This document shows, piece after piece, positions 12,601 through 28,640 of a DNA stretch of 64,000 nt. Position 1 is the stretch's first letter. Each line of letters begins with the position of its first letter. This DNA is from Neodontobutis hainanensis. Lineage: Eukaryota; Chordata; Actinopteri; Gobiiformes; Odontobutidae. A model generated the notes under the pieces. That model was given only the letters and a program-made list of their open reading frames with translations, did no database searches and was not told the origin of the DNA. The stretch covers positions 1 through 64,000 of the forward strand of contig JALDNG010000774.1 of the NCBI GenBank assembly GCA_024349245.1, written 5' to 3'. Both the position numbers and the translations under genes were made by a program.

Positions 12601-13284
12601 AAACATCAGATATATGGGCCAATCACTGTAATCTTCTCAGAGGTGAGAAAGGCAACCAAATGTTCAGGCTAAGAGAATGGGGAGGATAGGATTGATTATA
12701 AAAGTTTATATTTTCATCATTTATAGTTTTGTTTCAATTGTTTATTTTATTTGAGATGATTAAAGTTGATCAAACTTTACTATGCAAACTTTACTATCCT
12801 GTGCATCCTACACAAAATAATCAGACCAGATGTAGGACCAATACATTTTTACAAATTTAAGCTTCATTCTACGCTTTCTAATTGCTAAATTCATCCCAAT
12901 ATAAAAATTATAATGTGCACCCCTACTTTTGTCCAATGGGGCCTACCACTGCTAAAAGCTATGTAAGGTTATGGTGGCTGTTCTGTGCTTCTATCTCCTG
13001 ACCTTATACCTTCCTTTTGTTACACAATGGATTATAAACATATTTACATTGTTCAGTTTGATTTTGATGGCCTTTTATGGTTATTGCAGTAAATAATGTA
13101 CACTGTGGATACCTTCATTTGGCTGTCCCAGTTAAAGAGCAGTGAGCCATCTGAAGCAGAAGGTCTGTAAATTATGGGTAGCCACTTATAAAGTCAACAT
13201 CCTCTTTACGACAGGCAACCGCACAAACCTGCTATTTCCTGTGGACCACACCTGGAACCCACTGCTATAAACCCAATCACTGCA
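9669..13284. other. Unannotated sequence
   Basis: No exon or repeat family is recognised. The 134-codon frame at 10171-10575 overlaps antisense frames, is rich in Cys, Phe and Ile typical of translated AT-rich DNA, and matches nothing I know. No polyadenylation-linked gene structure was found. Confidence 0.5.
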
Positions 13285-14042
13285 ATGCTTTGAGACCAAA
13301 ACTGAACTTTTTGGCCACAACTATAAACGTTGCATTTGAAGAGGAGTCAACAAGTCCTATGAGGAAAAAGGTACACCATTCCTACTGTGAAACATGGAGG
13401 TGGATCTGATGTTTCGGGGATGTGTGAGCTACATAGGCACATGAAAAAATGAATGCTGCATGTTATCAGAAAATACTGGAGGAAAATTTGCACTCATCAG
13501 CCCGGAAGCTGCACATGGGACATACTTGGACGTTCCAACATGGCAACGATCCAAAGCACAAGGCCAAGTCGACCTGTCATTGGCTACAGAAGCATAAAGT
13601 GAAGGTTCTGGACTGACCATCTCAGTCTCCTGACCTCAATATCATTGAGCCACTCTGTGGAGATCTCAAACTTGCAGCTCATTCAAGAAAGCCCAAGAAT
13701 TTACAGTAACTGGAGCTTTTTGCCATGAAGTATGTGATACTTTACCATCTGAGAAAATAAAAAGTCTCATCCACAACTACCACAAAAGACTTCAAGCTGT
13801 CATTGATGTTAAAGGTGGGAATAAACAGTAAGAACTGGGGTTTGATCAGGGTCATTTGGGAAATTTCTGCTGTTAATATGATTTAAAAAGAGTAAACACA
13901 ATTGTTTGACAATTAATGGCTTCACCCAACCTGTAACTATGAATGAAAGAAAGGTTTTTGTGTTATCATTCATATTCTATTAAAAATGGCTAAAAAGAAA
14001 TCCCAAATTCTGCCAGAGTATGTAAACTTTTGAGCAACTGCA
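13285..14042 (+). pseudogene. Tc1-type transposase remnant with 3' terminal repeat
   Basis: A decayed plus-strand copy of a Tc1/mariner DDE transposase, the enzyme that cuts and inserts the element at TA sites. Fragments still readable in shifting frames include the region around CAAAACTGAACTTTTTGGCC (13300), a segment reading GTGAAACATGGAGGTGGATC (13387-13406), and CTCCTGACCTCAATATCATTGAGCC (about 13627-13651), the conserved PDLNxIE block near the catalytic Asp/Glu. Many stops and indels break it. The sequence ends in a typical Tc1 end, TATGTAAACTTTTGAGCAACT. The 5' end and N-terminal helix-turn-helix are not found. Inactive. Confidence 0.75.
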
Positions 14043-14360
14043 TGTTGATATATATATGATATGAAATTGACAGTAAAGGTCTGATATTGTCAGAGATATA
14101 CCTTTCTCTAACAGGAAATGAGTGAGTGTCATTCCCCTGTACCAGTTTAAACAATATCACATCAGGTTCAAAACTATACATGTTACAAGAGGCCATTTGT
14201 AGCATTTTTTTTTAGAAAATAAAATGAAGGACACTTATATGAAACATCATAAAAAGATGTGTGTCATATTTATCACACATCATGAATGTGTGGCTTCATG
14301 TGTAACAAGAGCAGAGTGTTGTCTCTGATGAACTGCCATGATGTTGATTACAAGTTACAT

Positions 14361-14702
14361 ACAGCTCTGGAAAAAAAGAGACCACTGCAAAATATCAGTT
14401 TCCCTGGTTTTACAATTTATAGGTATGTGTTTGGGTAAAAATATATGTTTTATTTGTTTTATTCTACTACTGACAACATTTCTCCAAAATTCCAAATAAA
14501 AATATTGTAATTTATAGCAGTTATTTTCCGAAAGCAACGGCTGGCCAAAATAACAAAAAAGATTAAGTGTTGTCAGACTTGGAATAATAGAAAGAAAATA
14601 AGTTACACTATACACAATACTAATGTTTTAACTTAGGTAGAGTTCAGAAATCAATATTTGGTGGAATAACCTGATTTTGAATCACAGCTTTCATGCGTAT
14701 TG
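14361..14702 (+). mobile_element. Terminal fragment of a second Tc1-type transposon
   Basis: It opens with CAGCTCTGGAAAAAA after a TA and continues with sequence I recognise as the end of a widespread fish Tc1 family, including ATCAATATTTGGTGGAATAA near its inner end. It stops around 14702, before any transposase. It differs from the Tc1 family at 13285-14042. Confidence 0.75.
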
Positions 14703-19646
<4,944 letters not shown>

Positions 19647-19911
19647 TCAGTTGTGCTAAAGTTTATATACCCTGCCAGAATTTGTGATTTTTTTGGGGGG
19701 CCATTTTTCAAAGAATATGAATGATTACAAAAAAAAGTTGCTGTTGTCATTATGATTTAAAAAGAGTAAACACAATTGTTTGACAATAAATGGCTTCACC
19801 CACTATGAGTGAAAGAATTTTTTTTTTGTTATCATTCATATTCACTAAAAAATACCCCCAGAAAAATTACAAATTCTTCCAGACTATATAAACTTATGAG
19901 CACAAGTGTAT
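19647..19911. mobile_element. Tc1-derived MITE
   Basis: Inverted termini CAGTTGTGCTAAAGTTTATA (left) and TATAAACTTATGAGCACAAG (right) bracket about 265 bp with no coding capacity. The centre (19755-19850, with AAAAAGAGTAAACACAATTG) is shared with the 3' end of the Tc1 remnant at 13870-13970. It is therefore a miniature derivative of that family, movable only by its transposase. Confidence 0.8.
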
Positions 19912-20222
19912 ATTAGTGTTATCAGACCGCCTCAGACCACCCAAAATAGTGCATGGCAGCTCATCGAGTGGAAGATGGTAAATCAGCCCTGCATTACTGA
20001 CTCTGAGCCACTATCGGGCCCTGAGTGTTGTTTTTGTGCGTAAGCGCCTGGCATGGTGTTATTTACAAAGGTTATGGTATTTCCCGTTTGCAGGTTATCA
20101 CTCTCTGTAATTAACAAGCTGAGCAGCTTTATGCAAAACCTCCAGGATTCAGCCTTTCTTAAATCAAAATATTAGTGAACATCCTTTTTATAACTATTAA
20201 GGAGAAATAACTGAGGTTCTGT

Positions 20223-20541
20223 ACCAAGCATATCCCAGCAGCTTTGGGCCTGAGGCGGGGGTACACCCTGGACAGTGGCCAGTTATTCGCAGGGACGACA
20301 TATAGAGACAAACACTGACAGACAACCATTCACTCTCACATTCATTCACTAGGGACACTTTAGAGTTGCCGATTAACCTATACATGTCTTTGGACGGTGG
20401 GAGGAAGCCGGAGTACCCGGAGAGAACCCACGGTAACACATGGAGGACATGCAGACTCCTCACAGAAAGAGTCGGCCTGGTTTTGAACTCACAACCTTCT
20501 TGCTGTGAGGCAGGAGTGCTTACCACTTTGCCACGTGCACC
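20223..20541 (-). mobile_element. tRNA-headed SINE with L2-like body
   Basis: Read on the minus strand the head has a degenerate pol III A box (TGGCAAAGTGGTAAGCA) and B box (GAGTTCAAAAC). The body carries the teleost motif GTGGGAGGAAGCCGGAG (plus-strand 20398-20414) and the tail TACACCCTGG...CCTCAGGCCCAAAGC. The tail recurs at 41500-41530. The 116-codon frame across it is a by-product of the SINE. Confidence 0.8.
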
Positions 20542-20548
20542 TTCCACT

Positions 20549-21875
20549 TAAGCATAGTTGTGTAAAAACATTTAATAGTCTTTTATTTAAAACCTTCAGA
20601 TCTAATAACTGTTTATAAAAAGACACTTACAATTCATGAATGTAAATGCTCTGTAATAAGTTTCTGTATGTGTGTCTTTTAGTAATGTTAGGGTTATACA
20701 ATGTTTTTGCACTTTTTTATTGGTTTAATTGAACTACACTCTGTAGACTAATATGCAAAAAGCCTAACCCTGTGACACTAAAGAAAAGTGGGTACATAAA
20801 TAGGAAAATGTTACCTAAAAAAACTGTAATTGTGTAATTCTCTGACAAACAGGTAAGCAATAAATAAAATAAATAAATAAATTAAACCTTTGAATAAAAC
20901 CTTTTAAGTACCATTTTTAAAGTGCAAGTGAATTTCTAAACATGCTTTTTAGTGCCATGTAAAATTCAACAGCCTTTGTCCATTTGGTGGGTGGAATTAA
21001 CCCAGACTGCTGTTCCATATTTGCAAAAGAACATCAAGTTGTTCATCACCACAACAACTAAGCCTTCTTTCCACAATGTCATGAAATGGGTAGAGGGCAT
21101 TGTGTGACATTGTGTGGAAAACCACACTGTCATCCATCAACCCTAAAAGGCAGAGTCAGACAAACTACATGGGAGAAAGTAATATTTGAGATGAGACATA
21201 GCCGTTAGTGCTGCAGCTATCGATTATTCAGTTTGATTAATTGAGTGTTAGTGGGTGTGTGTGAGTGGATAAATAGCATAACCTTATATTTTTAAAAAGT
21301 CAGCAACACAGTTAAAACAAACAGATATAACACATAAGATTTTCTGATTAAAATAACATTAACATGTATTTATTCTTGTTTGCACATCCATCAGCATTGT
21401 CCATTTCACATTATATGTGCATTATAAATGCAAAAAAAAAAAATACCTGAGACTAAAGGCTATTAAATAATATATAAACAAAAATGGTAATAGAGTAGGA
21501 CAATGCATTATAGTGCTCATCCATTATCACTGAAATTTACCTTTGTATGTTTCATAGCATTTCAAATGCCTTAAAAGAATAAAAAAAATCTCACCTGGTC
21601 GCATGGTCCTGAATACACATTTAAAATAAAATAAACAAATGTTAATTAAAAGGCGAGTTAATTAAAAGGCGAATTAAGTTAATCGACCATCAAGACAGGA
21701 TACTCAACATTGTAGCATTGAATAACCAGTCTCTCTTGCTTCCGGAATAACACTAACCTATGTAGACTCATCCTGCGTTATTGAGCAGGCGATGGTAATT
21801 AACCTTGCAGTTGTTTAAGCTAAACAGAGACTGAGCTCAGAGACATAAATACTATGATCACAGCCTTGGTGTGAG
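20549..21875. other. Unannotated sequence
   Basis: No gene is recognised. A CTGCAGCTATCGATTATTCAG motif at about 21212 and a doubled GTTAATTAAAAGGCGA at about 21638-21672 suggest a decayed element, but no ends were found. Confidence 0.4.
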
Positions 21876-21988
21876 GGAGGGCCTCATAAGGCATGCTGAC
21901 CAGAACACACACTCTTCTAACAGAGATTGTCACAGTTTAGTGTACAGATTCAGGTTAAGGACATTATATATTGAATGGATCACTCTCC
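21876..21988. repeat. Unnamed interspersed repeat, copy 1
   Basis: About 113 bp starting near GCCTCATAAGGCATGCTGAC and ending TTGAATGGATCACTCTCCA matches 29397-29510 in the same orientation. Flanks outside the match differ. Confidence 0.85.
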
Positions 21989-22854
21989 ACCAGTCCTTCC
22001 TCTTAAACCCTGAACAAGAGGTTTAACTCTAAAATAACTACCAAAAGAAAAATTCCAAGAAACATATCCAGACAATTACATTCAATCAACACAGATCATC
22101 AAGAAATCATCCTTAATAGGTCATGATACAATAGAAGAGTATTACAGTAAGACCTGTAGTGTCGATGTAAATTTACCCCATTCCCAGGGATTCCCATAGC
22201 ACCATAGAAATATGCAGCCAGTAGGATCTCCTGCTATAACAATTATCTCACAATCATTCCAGTACAGATGAATACAATGGAAGGTTCAAACATCTTAGAA
22301 ACAATCATAATCAACCATTAATCAAGCAACAGTCCATTGCTTTACACTGAACAGAGAGGCTACATCAGTGCAGTGTGACCTGGGGCAAGTTCAGTGAGTA
22401 AAGGGGGCTGTCTATGAGGCATCCAGAGGAGTGGCAATGGTTTAAATGTCTGTTGTGGGAAAAGGGGCTGTCATAGCATGTGCATGTGTGTGTGTTAAAG
22501 GTCACGTGTGCACACTCATGACTTAAACTTGTGGTGTTCAGGGCATTTCTACCCTACACCTGATGAGTTCTCTATCAAAGTGAGCTAGATTGGTCCATTT
22601 TGCTTTTGCTCCCAGTGTAAACAATCTTCTTCAAAACATTGAATTAATAATAATTCCATAATGATTTAACACTCAAACATTAACCTTAGCTTTTGTAGGC
22701 ATTACCAAAAGGTTCACCAGTAATGGATTTTATATTGTAAAAGATACTCTCCAAACCCACTGTAAATTTCAGTAAAGTTATGTTACTTTGATTACTTTCG
22801 GAATAAACATACACCCAAAAATATAAATAAAGGTGAAATATAACTTTTTTTTTT
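21989..22854. other. Unannotated sequence
   Basis: Nothing recognised. Confidence 0.5.
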
Positions 22855-23062
22855 TGTTTATATAGCGCTTTTCCACCCAGTAGGCACTCAACGCGCTTTA
22901 CCAGTGTTACAGCTGACCACTGGAGGCAAGGTGCTCAGGGACACAATGCCAGTATGAACTGTGGGGGAGAGCCAGATGTTATGATGTTTTGGGATGTTTT
23001 GAGCGGGGATTGAACCACCCACCCACCAGTCAAAGGATGGCCGCTCTACCCACTGAGCTACG
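22855..23062 (-). mobile_element. tRNA-headed SINE (GCGCTTT-tail family), copy 1
   Basis: On the minus strand the head reads GTAGCTCAGTGGGTAGAGCG (A box) and GGTTCAATCCC (B box); the tail ends AAAGCGCTATATAAAC. Internally rearranged or deleted relative to the neighbouring copy at 23063-23412. Confidence 0.8.
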
Positions 23063-23412
23063 ATAAATGGTAAATGGCATGCATTTATATAGCGCTTTCC
23101 TGCACCCTTCTCAGGCACCCAAAGCGCTTTACATCGTGCTTCCACTCACCCCATTCACACACATCCGCTCCTGGGGCAGACAGAGAGGGGGGCTGCCACA
23201 CAAACGGCGCTCTACCTTCTCCTACCACCACCAAACACACCTCCACAGTCACACACATTCATACACCAGTGCTATGGACACTGGGAGCAAGGTGGGTTAA
23301 GTGTCTTGCCCAAGGACACAACGACAGTATGAACTGTGGGGAGAGCGGGAATCTAACCTACTACCTTCCGGTTGAAGGACAGCCGCTCTACCACTGAGCC
23401 ACTGCCGCACCG
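23063..23412 (-). mobile_element. tRNA-headed SINE (GCGCTTT-tail family), copy 2
   Basis: The longest copy of this family in the window. Minus strand: A box TGGCTCAGTGGTAGAGCGG, B box GGTTAGATTCC, the conserved body TTGTGTCCTTGGGCAAGACA, and a tail AAAGCGCTATATAAATGC. It abuts copy 1 head to tail. Further pieces lie at 45957-46152 and 50934-51092. Confidence 0.85.
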
Positions 23413-23585
23413 CAGCTACTGCTGCCCTAAAAAAAAGTTAAAATATAAATGTAGATAAAGGTAGAATGTAAATATGAAATAAGACTAAAATGTGAAGATA
23501 AAATAAGAAATGAATACAATTGTAAATTCACTGCCTAAAACCGAAGCTTACCAAACAACGCATTAGAATGTTACTCTGGAAACAA

Positions 23586-23698
23586 TTTCTCCCGGCTCTT
23601 TTGATAAGACTGTTGGAACTGTAACTACAAGAGTAAAAACTATAAAACCAATATAAAGTTTTTTCTGTTTAATTCCACTCTGAAAAAGGTACAAGTAC
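23586..23698. repeat. Unnamed interspersed repeat (TTTCTCCCGG family), copy 1
   Basis: From TTTCTCCCGGCTCTTTTGAT to AAAAAGGTACAAGTAC; the same 113-bp unit recurs in the same orientation at 47312-47423. Confidence 0.85.
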
Positions 23699-23865
23699 AG
23701 TTACAATAAGGCTAAGAGTTTTATTTTACTATTGTATGACACACTACTGCAATTTTGTTTTATTTTCTAAGCCACACACATTATCAACAAGTATGGCCAA
23801 AACTAAATCCACACCGAATGCAGTTCCCACAGGCCTTATGTTTCATGACCACCCTAACACTTGGA

Positions 23866-24083
23866 AAACGTCTCGGGTTACGTATGTAACCCTTGTTCCC
23901 TGAGAAGGGAACGAGACACTGCGTCGGGAAACCGACACTATGGGGGAACGCCTTCGGCGTGACGGCTCTGAAGTATGAATGAAACTAGACCAATCCTGAT
24001 TGGTGCAACGTAATGCCGTAGTACGTGCCGGCGTACCGGAAGTATAAAAGGGGCGCCGGCTCACCACGGCGCTAGTCTTTCGC
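23866..24083 (-). repeat. DIRS inverted terminal repeat, downstream end
   Basis: Starts AAACGTCTCGGGTTACG and includes a TATAAAAGGGGCGCCGG promoter-like stretch (about 24042). Inverted match to 28446-28633 over about 190 bp. The outermost 45 bp differ between the two ends, as is usual in DIRS elements. Confidence 0.9.
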
Positions 24084-24123
24084 GATGAAGCAATTGCTCC
24101 CGGGCATGGGGAGGCTTGGCCGG

Positions 24124-24228
24124 TCGACGCAGTGTCTCGTTCCCTTCTCAGGAACAAGGGTTACACGTAACCCGAGCGTTCCTCGAGGAACTCGCACCTG
24201 CGTCGAGGAAACCGACACTATGGGGAAC
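24124..24228. repeat. DIRS internal complementary region
   Basis: The first half (GACGCAGTGTCTCGTTCCCT onward) is the reverse complement of the outer end 23872-23925. The second half (TCGAGGAACTCGCAC onward) is the reverse complement of the outer end near 28590-28630. Joining of both extremities in one block is what DIRS replication models require for closing the circle. Confidence 0.88.
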
Positions 24229-24384
24229 GAAATACCCACTCGCCACACCGATCCATGCCTAATCTAGGTTATGAGGCTGGAGTGCATGCCCCCTTAGGAC
24301 GAAAGCACCCTAGCGCCTGGCACCTCAGGGAGATGAACTGACCGTCTGCTCAGTTGCGGTCAGATCCCTCTTAGGAGACCCGAA

Positions 24385-24980
24385 TCACACTAACAGTTGG
24401 TTTGATTTTCTCCACTGCGAAGACTTACGCAAATAGGTTTGCAGTGCTCTGACCAGACAGAGCAAATGAAGTCTCGCTTCTTCAGCCGACACGTATCGCG
24501 GAGGATGCAATACCTGCAAGACCGTAGGCCGCACAGCCTCAGATGCAAGATGGTCTGAACCCCTGGGGGCAGACTCCAGGCCAATTGGTGTTATAGCCAG
24601 GGCCTGAAGTCCCTCCCAACCTCTTAAGCGAGGTAACCACAAGGAGCAGCGCCACCTTAACGCCAGAATTCGATATGTCGTCTATTTCAGTGGCTCGAAG
24701 GGGGCCTCAGCCAACCCTCTCAGTGCCACCGCCAAGTCCCACGTTGGGACTCTGGGATGAGTCGCAGGTCTCATCCTCCATTTACCACGAAGGAAGCGTA
24801 CGACCGAAGAGTGCCTCCTCAGAGGCCCCTCACTTATAGCGGCGTGAAATGCCCAATTGCAGTCACGGCTTCTTTTCTAACCGCCCTCTCGTGGAAGGAG
24901 CCCTGGAACTGAGTATGATCTCTACTACACCTGCAGGCGGGCCATCTTATAATTACTGAGCCCCCTCAGGGGCCAGACTC
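24385..24980 (-). pseudogene. DIRS tyrosine recombinase, broken
   Basis: The enzyme that would insert the circular element DNA. Minus-strand frames hold blocks I recognise from fish DIRS recombinases: a TWDLAVALRGLAEAPFEPL block (about 24745-24690), EARLHLLCLVRAL (about 24475) and SSQWRKSNQLLV (about 24415). A TGA replaces the codon after LLV, and the sequence then runs into the internal complementary region within about 150 bp. The C-terminal half, with the HxxR and active-site Tyr region, is not found, so the recombinase is truncated and inactive. Family assignment is secure; the exact N-terminus is not. Confidence 0.75.
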
Positions 24981-25121
24981 AAAGCTTCCAGCTCTCTGGC
25001 TGGGGCCTGAGATGGCAGGACCCTCCTCGAAGGGATCTGCCATGGGGGGCCCGTCTGCAGTGTTCTCTAGAACACCCGGGAGCAGCGCTATCGGGGAAAC
25101 TGCACACAGACGCAGCCTCAG

Positions 25122-25990
25122 CTACGTTGGAACCATGGCATCCAAAACCTGCAGGGTTGGATGCGTGAGGAAAACACACAATGTTTTTGACAGGGATACC
25201 TGTCGCATATAGATTTCACCACCTCTGGATGAAGTGCCATTCCCCTTGCCTTTCAGCCCCTGCCTCGACAGGATGTCTGCTCCATAATTCTGGTCCCCAG
25301 GAACGTACATCCCTCTGATGAACGATTATTTACCCTGGGACCATAGGAGGATCTGATGCGCCAGTCTGTAAAAACGGCGCGATCTCAGACCCCCTTTTTC
25401 TATGGTTTAGTGCGCCACCACCGACATATCGTCGGAGTGTACCGACACAGCCAACATTTCCAGGCAGTTTCTGTGCTATAGAACACGCACCTGCCACAGA
25501 CCTTGGGAAAAGAGGCCGTCCATGACCTCGCCCCACCCAGTGAGGGAGGCGTCTGTCGAAACGGATTCCCGGTGACATGCCGCTCCCCGCACTGGCCCTT
25601 GGGCCAGAAACCAAGTCGTCTTCCAGGTTGACAGGGCATGAAGGGATCTGCGTGTTATCCTGAACAGCCTGAATGGGTCCCCCTCGGGGACCACCCCCTT
25701 GGCTTTCAGCCACCACTGCAGGGGTCTCATATATAGCGGTCCAATATATGTTACGTTGGGCCCTGAGCCCCAGCAGTCCTTAAACCTGCTTTGCAGTGAT
25801 GTTGCAGCCTAGCTTTATACTGGAGACCAACGCTAGTATGGTTTTTCTTGATGCGTTTGGGTGACATATGCATTGTCATTGGGTCCCACACCGCTCCAGA
25901 GCGTGGTCCTCTGGGAGGACCTCAACACTCTCTTCTCCGTCTTTAGTCTCAACCCTCGGCTCTAAAATAAAGCCAAGGACAACATCTCAA
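25122..25990 (-). pseudogene. DIRS RT thumb and RNase H region, broken
   Basis: Minus-strand frames include MRPLQWWLKAKGV (about 25727-25690), TDASLTGWGEVMDG (about 25545-25505), which carries the first RNase H Asp, and MYVPGDQNYGADILSRQG (25310-25257), the C-terminal RNase H block with its Asp. RNase H removes the RNA template during reverse transcription. The blocks fall in three different frames (25330-25716, 25476-25730, 25122-25310), so at least two frameshifts separate them. Continuous with the RT segment upstream. Confidence 0.8.
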
Positions 25991-26032
25991 TGCCGCCCTG
26001 CCATTTCTCAAGACTGGGTCCAAATGAGCCAG

Positions 26033-26653
26033 TCATCGATCTAATTCAGTACACGAATGCCCGGGAGTTTGAATGGAGCCAGGACTGCATCCATGCACCT
26101 GGTGAACATGCGAGGGGAGAGAGCTAGGCCGAATGGAAGAACCCAATACTGGAATGCTTAGCCCCCTTTGAAAGCTAAACCTTAGGAACTTCCTTTTGTA
26201 AAAAGGACTAATAATAATAGAAATGTGGAGGTATGCGTCTTTCAGATCTATCGTGGCAAACCCGTCCTCAGACCGGTTTTGGTTCACGATAATAGGTATT
26301 GCTTCCAGCATTTTGAACCTGAACCTCCTCAGAGACCAGTTCAAATACCTCAGATCTAATTTCAGACGTGGACCTTTGTCCCTTTTTTTGGGAATTATAA
26401 AGTACTGGCTGTAGAGCCCCACCTCCCCTTCTGACGGAGGAACCCATGCCTCCTGTACCAGAAGGAAGTGTACTTCCTGCTCCCTAACCCGAGCCTGCCC
26501 AATGAACTCAGCCTCTCGGGCTGACCTCGGTGTTTGAATATACTGTTTTTGACCCCCCTGAAGTGGCCGCTTGGCAGGGAAAAGCCATCTATTATTGTTC
26601 GACGTGCGCACGCCATCGAGGTCGTGTGCGCGCTGGAAACTGATGTGGCCCAA
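26033..26653 (-). pseudogene. DIRS reverse transcriptase fingers and palm
   Basis: A 206-codon open frame on the minus strand. It shows EVGLYSQYFIIPKKRDKG, then LDLRYLNWSLRRFRFKM, then DGFATIDLKDAYLHI (the first catalytic Asp of the palm). The YIDD-type active-site block should follow just downstream, where the frame is lost at 26033 (remnant IDDW near 26020). RT copies element RNA into DNA. The N-terminal part overlaps the gag-like frame boundary at 26653-26658. Confidence 0.85.
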
Positions 26654-26657
26654 AGCG

Positions 26658-27374
26658 TCATAGACGGGTGGTCCTTACATCACCTTTCCAGAGGGCTCCG
26701 CATAGAAAAACGGTCTCAGCCGCTTCTCCCGGGCAGCCCTCAGAGGTCCTTGTACAGCCAGGACCTCTTCCCCAAAGCCTTCGTAGCCTGAAGGGCGGCC
26801 CTCGAGTCGCCCTTCTGCTGAACCCGGCTTTGTGCGAGAACGCCGCCTCTACTGCCGAGCTCCATGCGGAGAGGCTCTGGCGACGCTTCTGAGGAGCTCG
26901 ATGATGGCTGGGGCCGGTCCTTTTTAGAATCAGCCCTTTTGGCTTGGAGCGGCGAGGGATGAACTGCAGGGACGCAGCAGCCCTCCTCCTCGCCTCCCGA
27001 ACCCTGCCGACGACCGTAAAACCGGCGTCGCTGAGCAGGCCAGAAGGCGAAAGAGGAGCACACAGGAGGAAACCTTTCCTAAATGCCCCCCCGTGGCCAC
27101 CAGGAAGCGGGCCGCCCCGTGGCCCGCCTCCTGGTAACCCGGAGAGACAAATCCGTCGCCCTGCGGAGCTCAGCCACCTCCTCAGGTGTGACTGTCTCGC
27201 CCTCATCCCCGACTTTACCAGGTCGGCCTGGCATGCCCGCAATATATTACCAAATGCAGACATGCCCCTGCCCGACCTGCTGCTACCTATGCCCTGCACG
27301 GCTTGGTGGGCGGCACCGGGGTTTTTTAGTTGAAGACCCCGCAGCGGGAGGGAGGTCACTGGCCTTCCAAACAC
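26658..27374 (-). pseudogene. DIRS gag-like ORF
   Basis: A 238-codon minus-strand frame. The block APLSPSGLLSDAGFTVVG followed by RVREARRRAAASLQFIPRR corresponds to the conserved C-terminal part of the fish DIRS gag-like protein, then a basic Ser/Arg-rich tail. The function in the family is presumed nucleic-acid packaging. Several plus-strand frames of 119 to 151 codons over 26944-27943 are shadows of this region's GC-rich sequence. Confidence 0.7.
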
Positions 27375-27837
27375 CTCCCTTTATATTTGTTTTGTCGTGC
27401 TTCTGTGTTGCAGAAAGCACCGCCTCAATGAGCTCCTCCTAAGCGGGCACGTGAGGTGGCGAGTAAACCTCCGCGTCATCCGCCACAGTGCTGAGGATTT
27501 TCTTCTCTCTCTCGCTCAAGCACCGCCCCCCTCCCTCGTGCAAGAAGTGTCATCAAAGGCTTCTGCACGTGGAGGAAGGGCATCAAATCTGTCTGAAGAT
27601 GATTGGGAATTGCCTCAGCAGTCCCAATCTCACCAACAAGTTCCAGCAGCGATCCCGCGCATTACGCCGCCTCGCCACCTCGGCGGACGCGTGGCCCGCC
27701 CGCGAGCGCAAGCCTGGCCGGCCCCGTCAAACACGGCCAGGCGGGAGCGCAGCACTCTGCTTCACAGTGCTCACAGTCAGCTGTGAAAATTGGCAAACCC
27801 CGCTTGATCTTTCTCTGCGCTTTTCCTCAGTGTCACC

Positions 27838-28112
27838 CGCCTCGGTGCTGAGCACATCCACAACCTCAGATGTGGACAGCTCAAGCCCCGGACCCTTTCC
27901 TCGTGCAGAAGAAGCCTCATCGCGGGCTTCTGCACGAGGATGACGGGCCTCAGATTTCTTTCTGTCTTATTTAGCGGGCAAATGAGGAAACGAGTGAGCC
28001 TCAGCGTCACCCGCCTCGGTGCTGAGCACATCCACTTCCTCAGATGTGGATAGCTCCAGCCCGGCCCCTTTCTCCGTGCAGAAGAAGCCTCATCACGGGC
28101 TTCTGCACGGGA
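27838..28112. repeat. Tandem repeat in the DIRS 5' coding region, period about 172 bp
   Basis: The block CGCCTCGGTGCTGAGCACAT starting near 27838 recurs near 28010 and stays similar through GCAGAAGAAGCCTCATC and GGCTTCTGCACG. A weaker third unit lies near 27530-27580 (GTGTCATCAAAGGCTTCTGCACG). The translation on the minus strand repeats ARDEASSARRKGPGWSYPHL-like segments. Confidence 0.8.
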
Positions 28113-28445
28113 GAACGGCCTTGGAACTGTCTGGTGATTGAGACAATGCCTCAGCAGTCTCATCAACTAGTTCCAGCTGCCACCCCACGATCTAAGCCGC
28201 CGCGCGCCTCGGCGGACGCGGGACCTTCCGCTGGGGCGCCTCACCATGCCCACAGCCAGCTCTCTCGAGAGCTGACCAGCGTGCTGCACTCCCAAACAGA
28301 TCACACACATGGCGTGCGTGTCCCTGCCCGTGACATTTACCGAGGGCAGGGGTACACACACTGTCTGAGCTGTTCACTCGTCATTTCTTGTCTAAGGATC
28401 ACGGTCTATTGTCTCTAACACACACTTCGAGCAATTGTCTGAAGA

Positions 28446-28633
28446 GCGAAAAACTAGCGCCGTGGTGAGCCGGCGCCCCTTTTATACTTCCGGTACGTCG
28501 GCACGTACTACGGCATTACGTTGCACCAATCAGGATTGGTCTAGTTTCATTCATACTTCAGAGCCGTCACGCCGAAGGCGTTCCCCCATAGTGTCGGTTT
28601 CCCGACGCAGTGCGAGTTCCCTCGAAAGGGAAA
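28446..28633 (-). repeat. DIRS inverted terminal repeat, upstream end
   Basis: Reverse-complement partner of 23918-24083. On the minus strand it begins at about 28633 with CCCTTTCGAGGGAACTCGC and includes the TATAAAAGGGG stretch, so it probably carries the element promoter. Confidence 0.9.
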
Positions 28634-28640
28634 TAAGTGC

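Larger units (their letters stand above)
23866..28633 (-). mobile_element. DIRS-type tyrosine-recombinase retrotransposon, near full length
   Basis: A 4.8-kb minus-strand element. Terminal sequences at 23866-24083 and 28446-28633 are inverted copies (shared core from CACTGCGTCGGGAAACCG to GGTGAGCCGGCGCC). An internal complementary region at 24124-24228 joins the complements of both outer ends, the hallmark of DIRS elements, which pass through a circular intermediate and insert by a tyrosine recombinase instead of an integrase. In coding order it holds gag-like (27374-26658), reverse transcriptase (26653-26033), RNase H (about 25730-25122) and recombinase (about 24980-24385) segments, all with stops or frameshifts. 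It is GC-richer than its surroundings. Confidence 0.9.

Noticed and set aside
13429..13620. Minus-strand 63-codon frame as a gene
   Set aside because: Antisense to the Tc1 transposase remnant, which explains the conserved sequence.
23063..23412. tRNA gene
   Set aside because: Has A and B box-like motifs but no cloverleaf of normal length; repeated with the same body elsewhere, so it is a SINE head.
26944..27943. Several plus-strand frames of 119 to 151 codons
   Set aside because: Shadows of the GC-rich gag-like region of the DIRS element, which codes on the minus strand.
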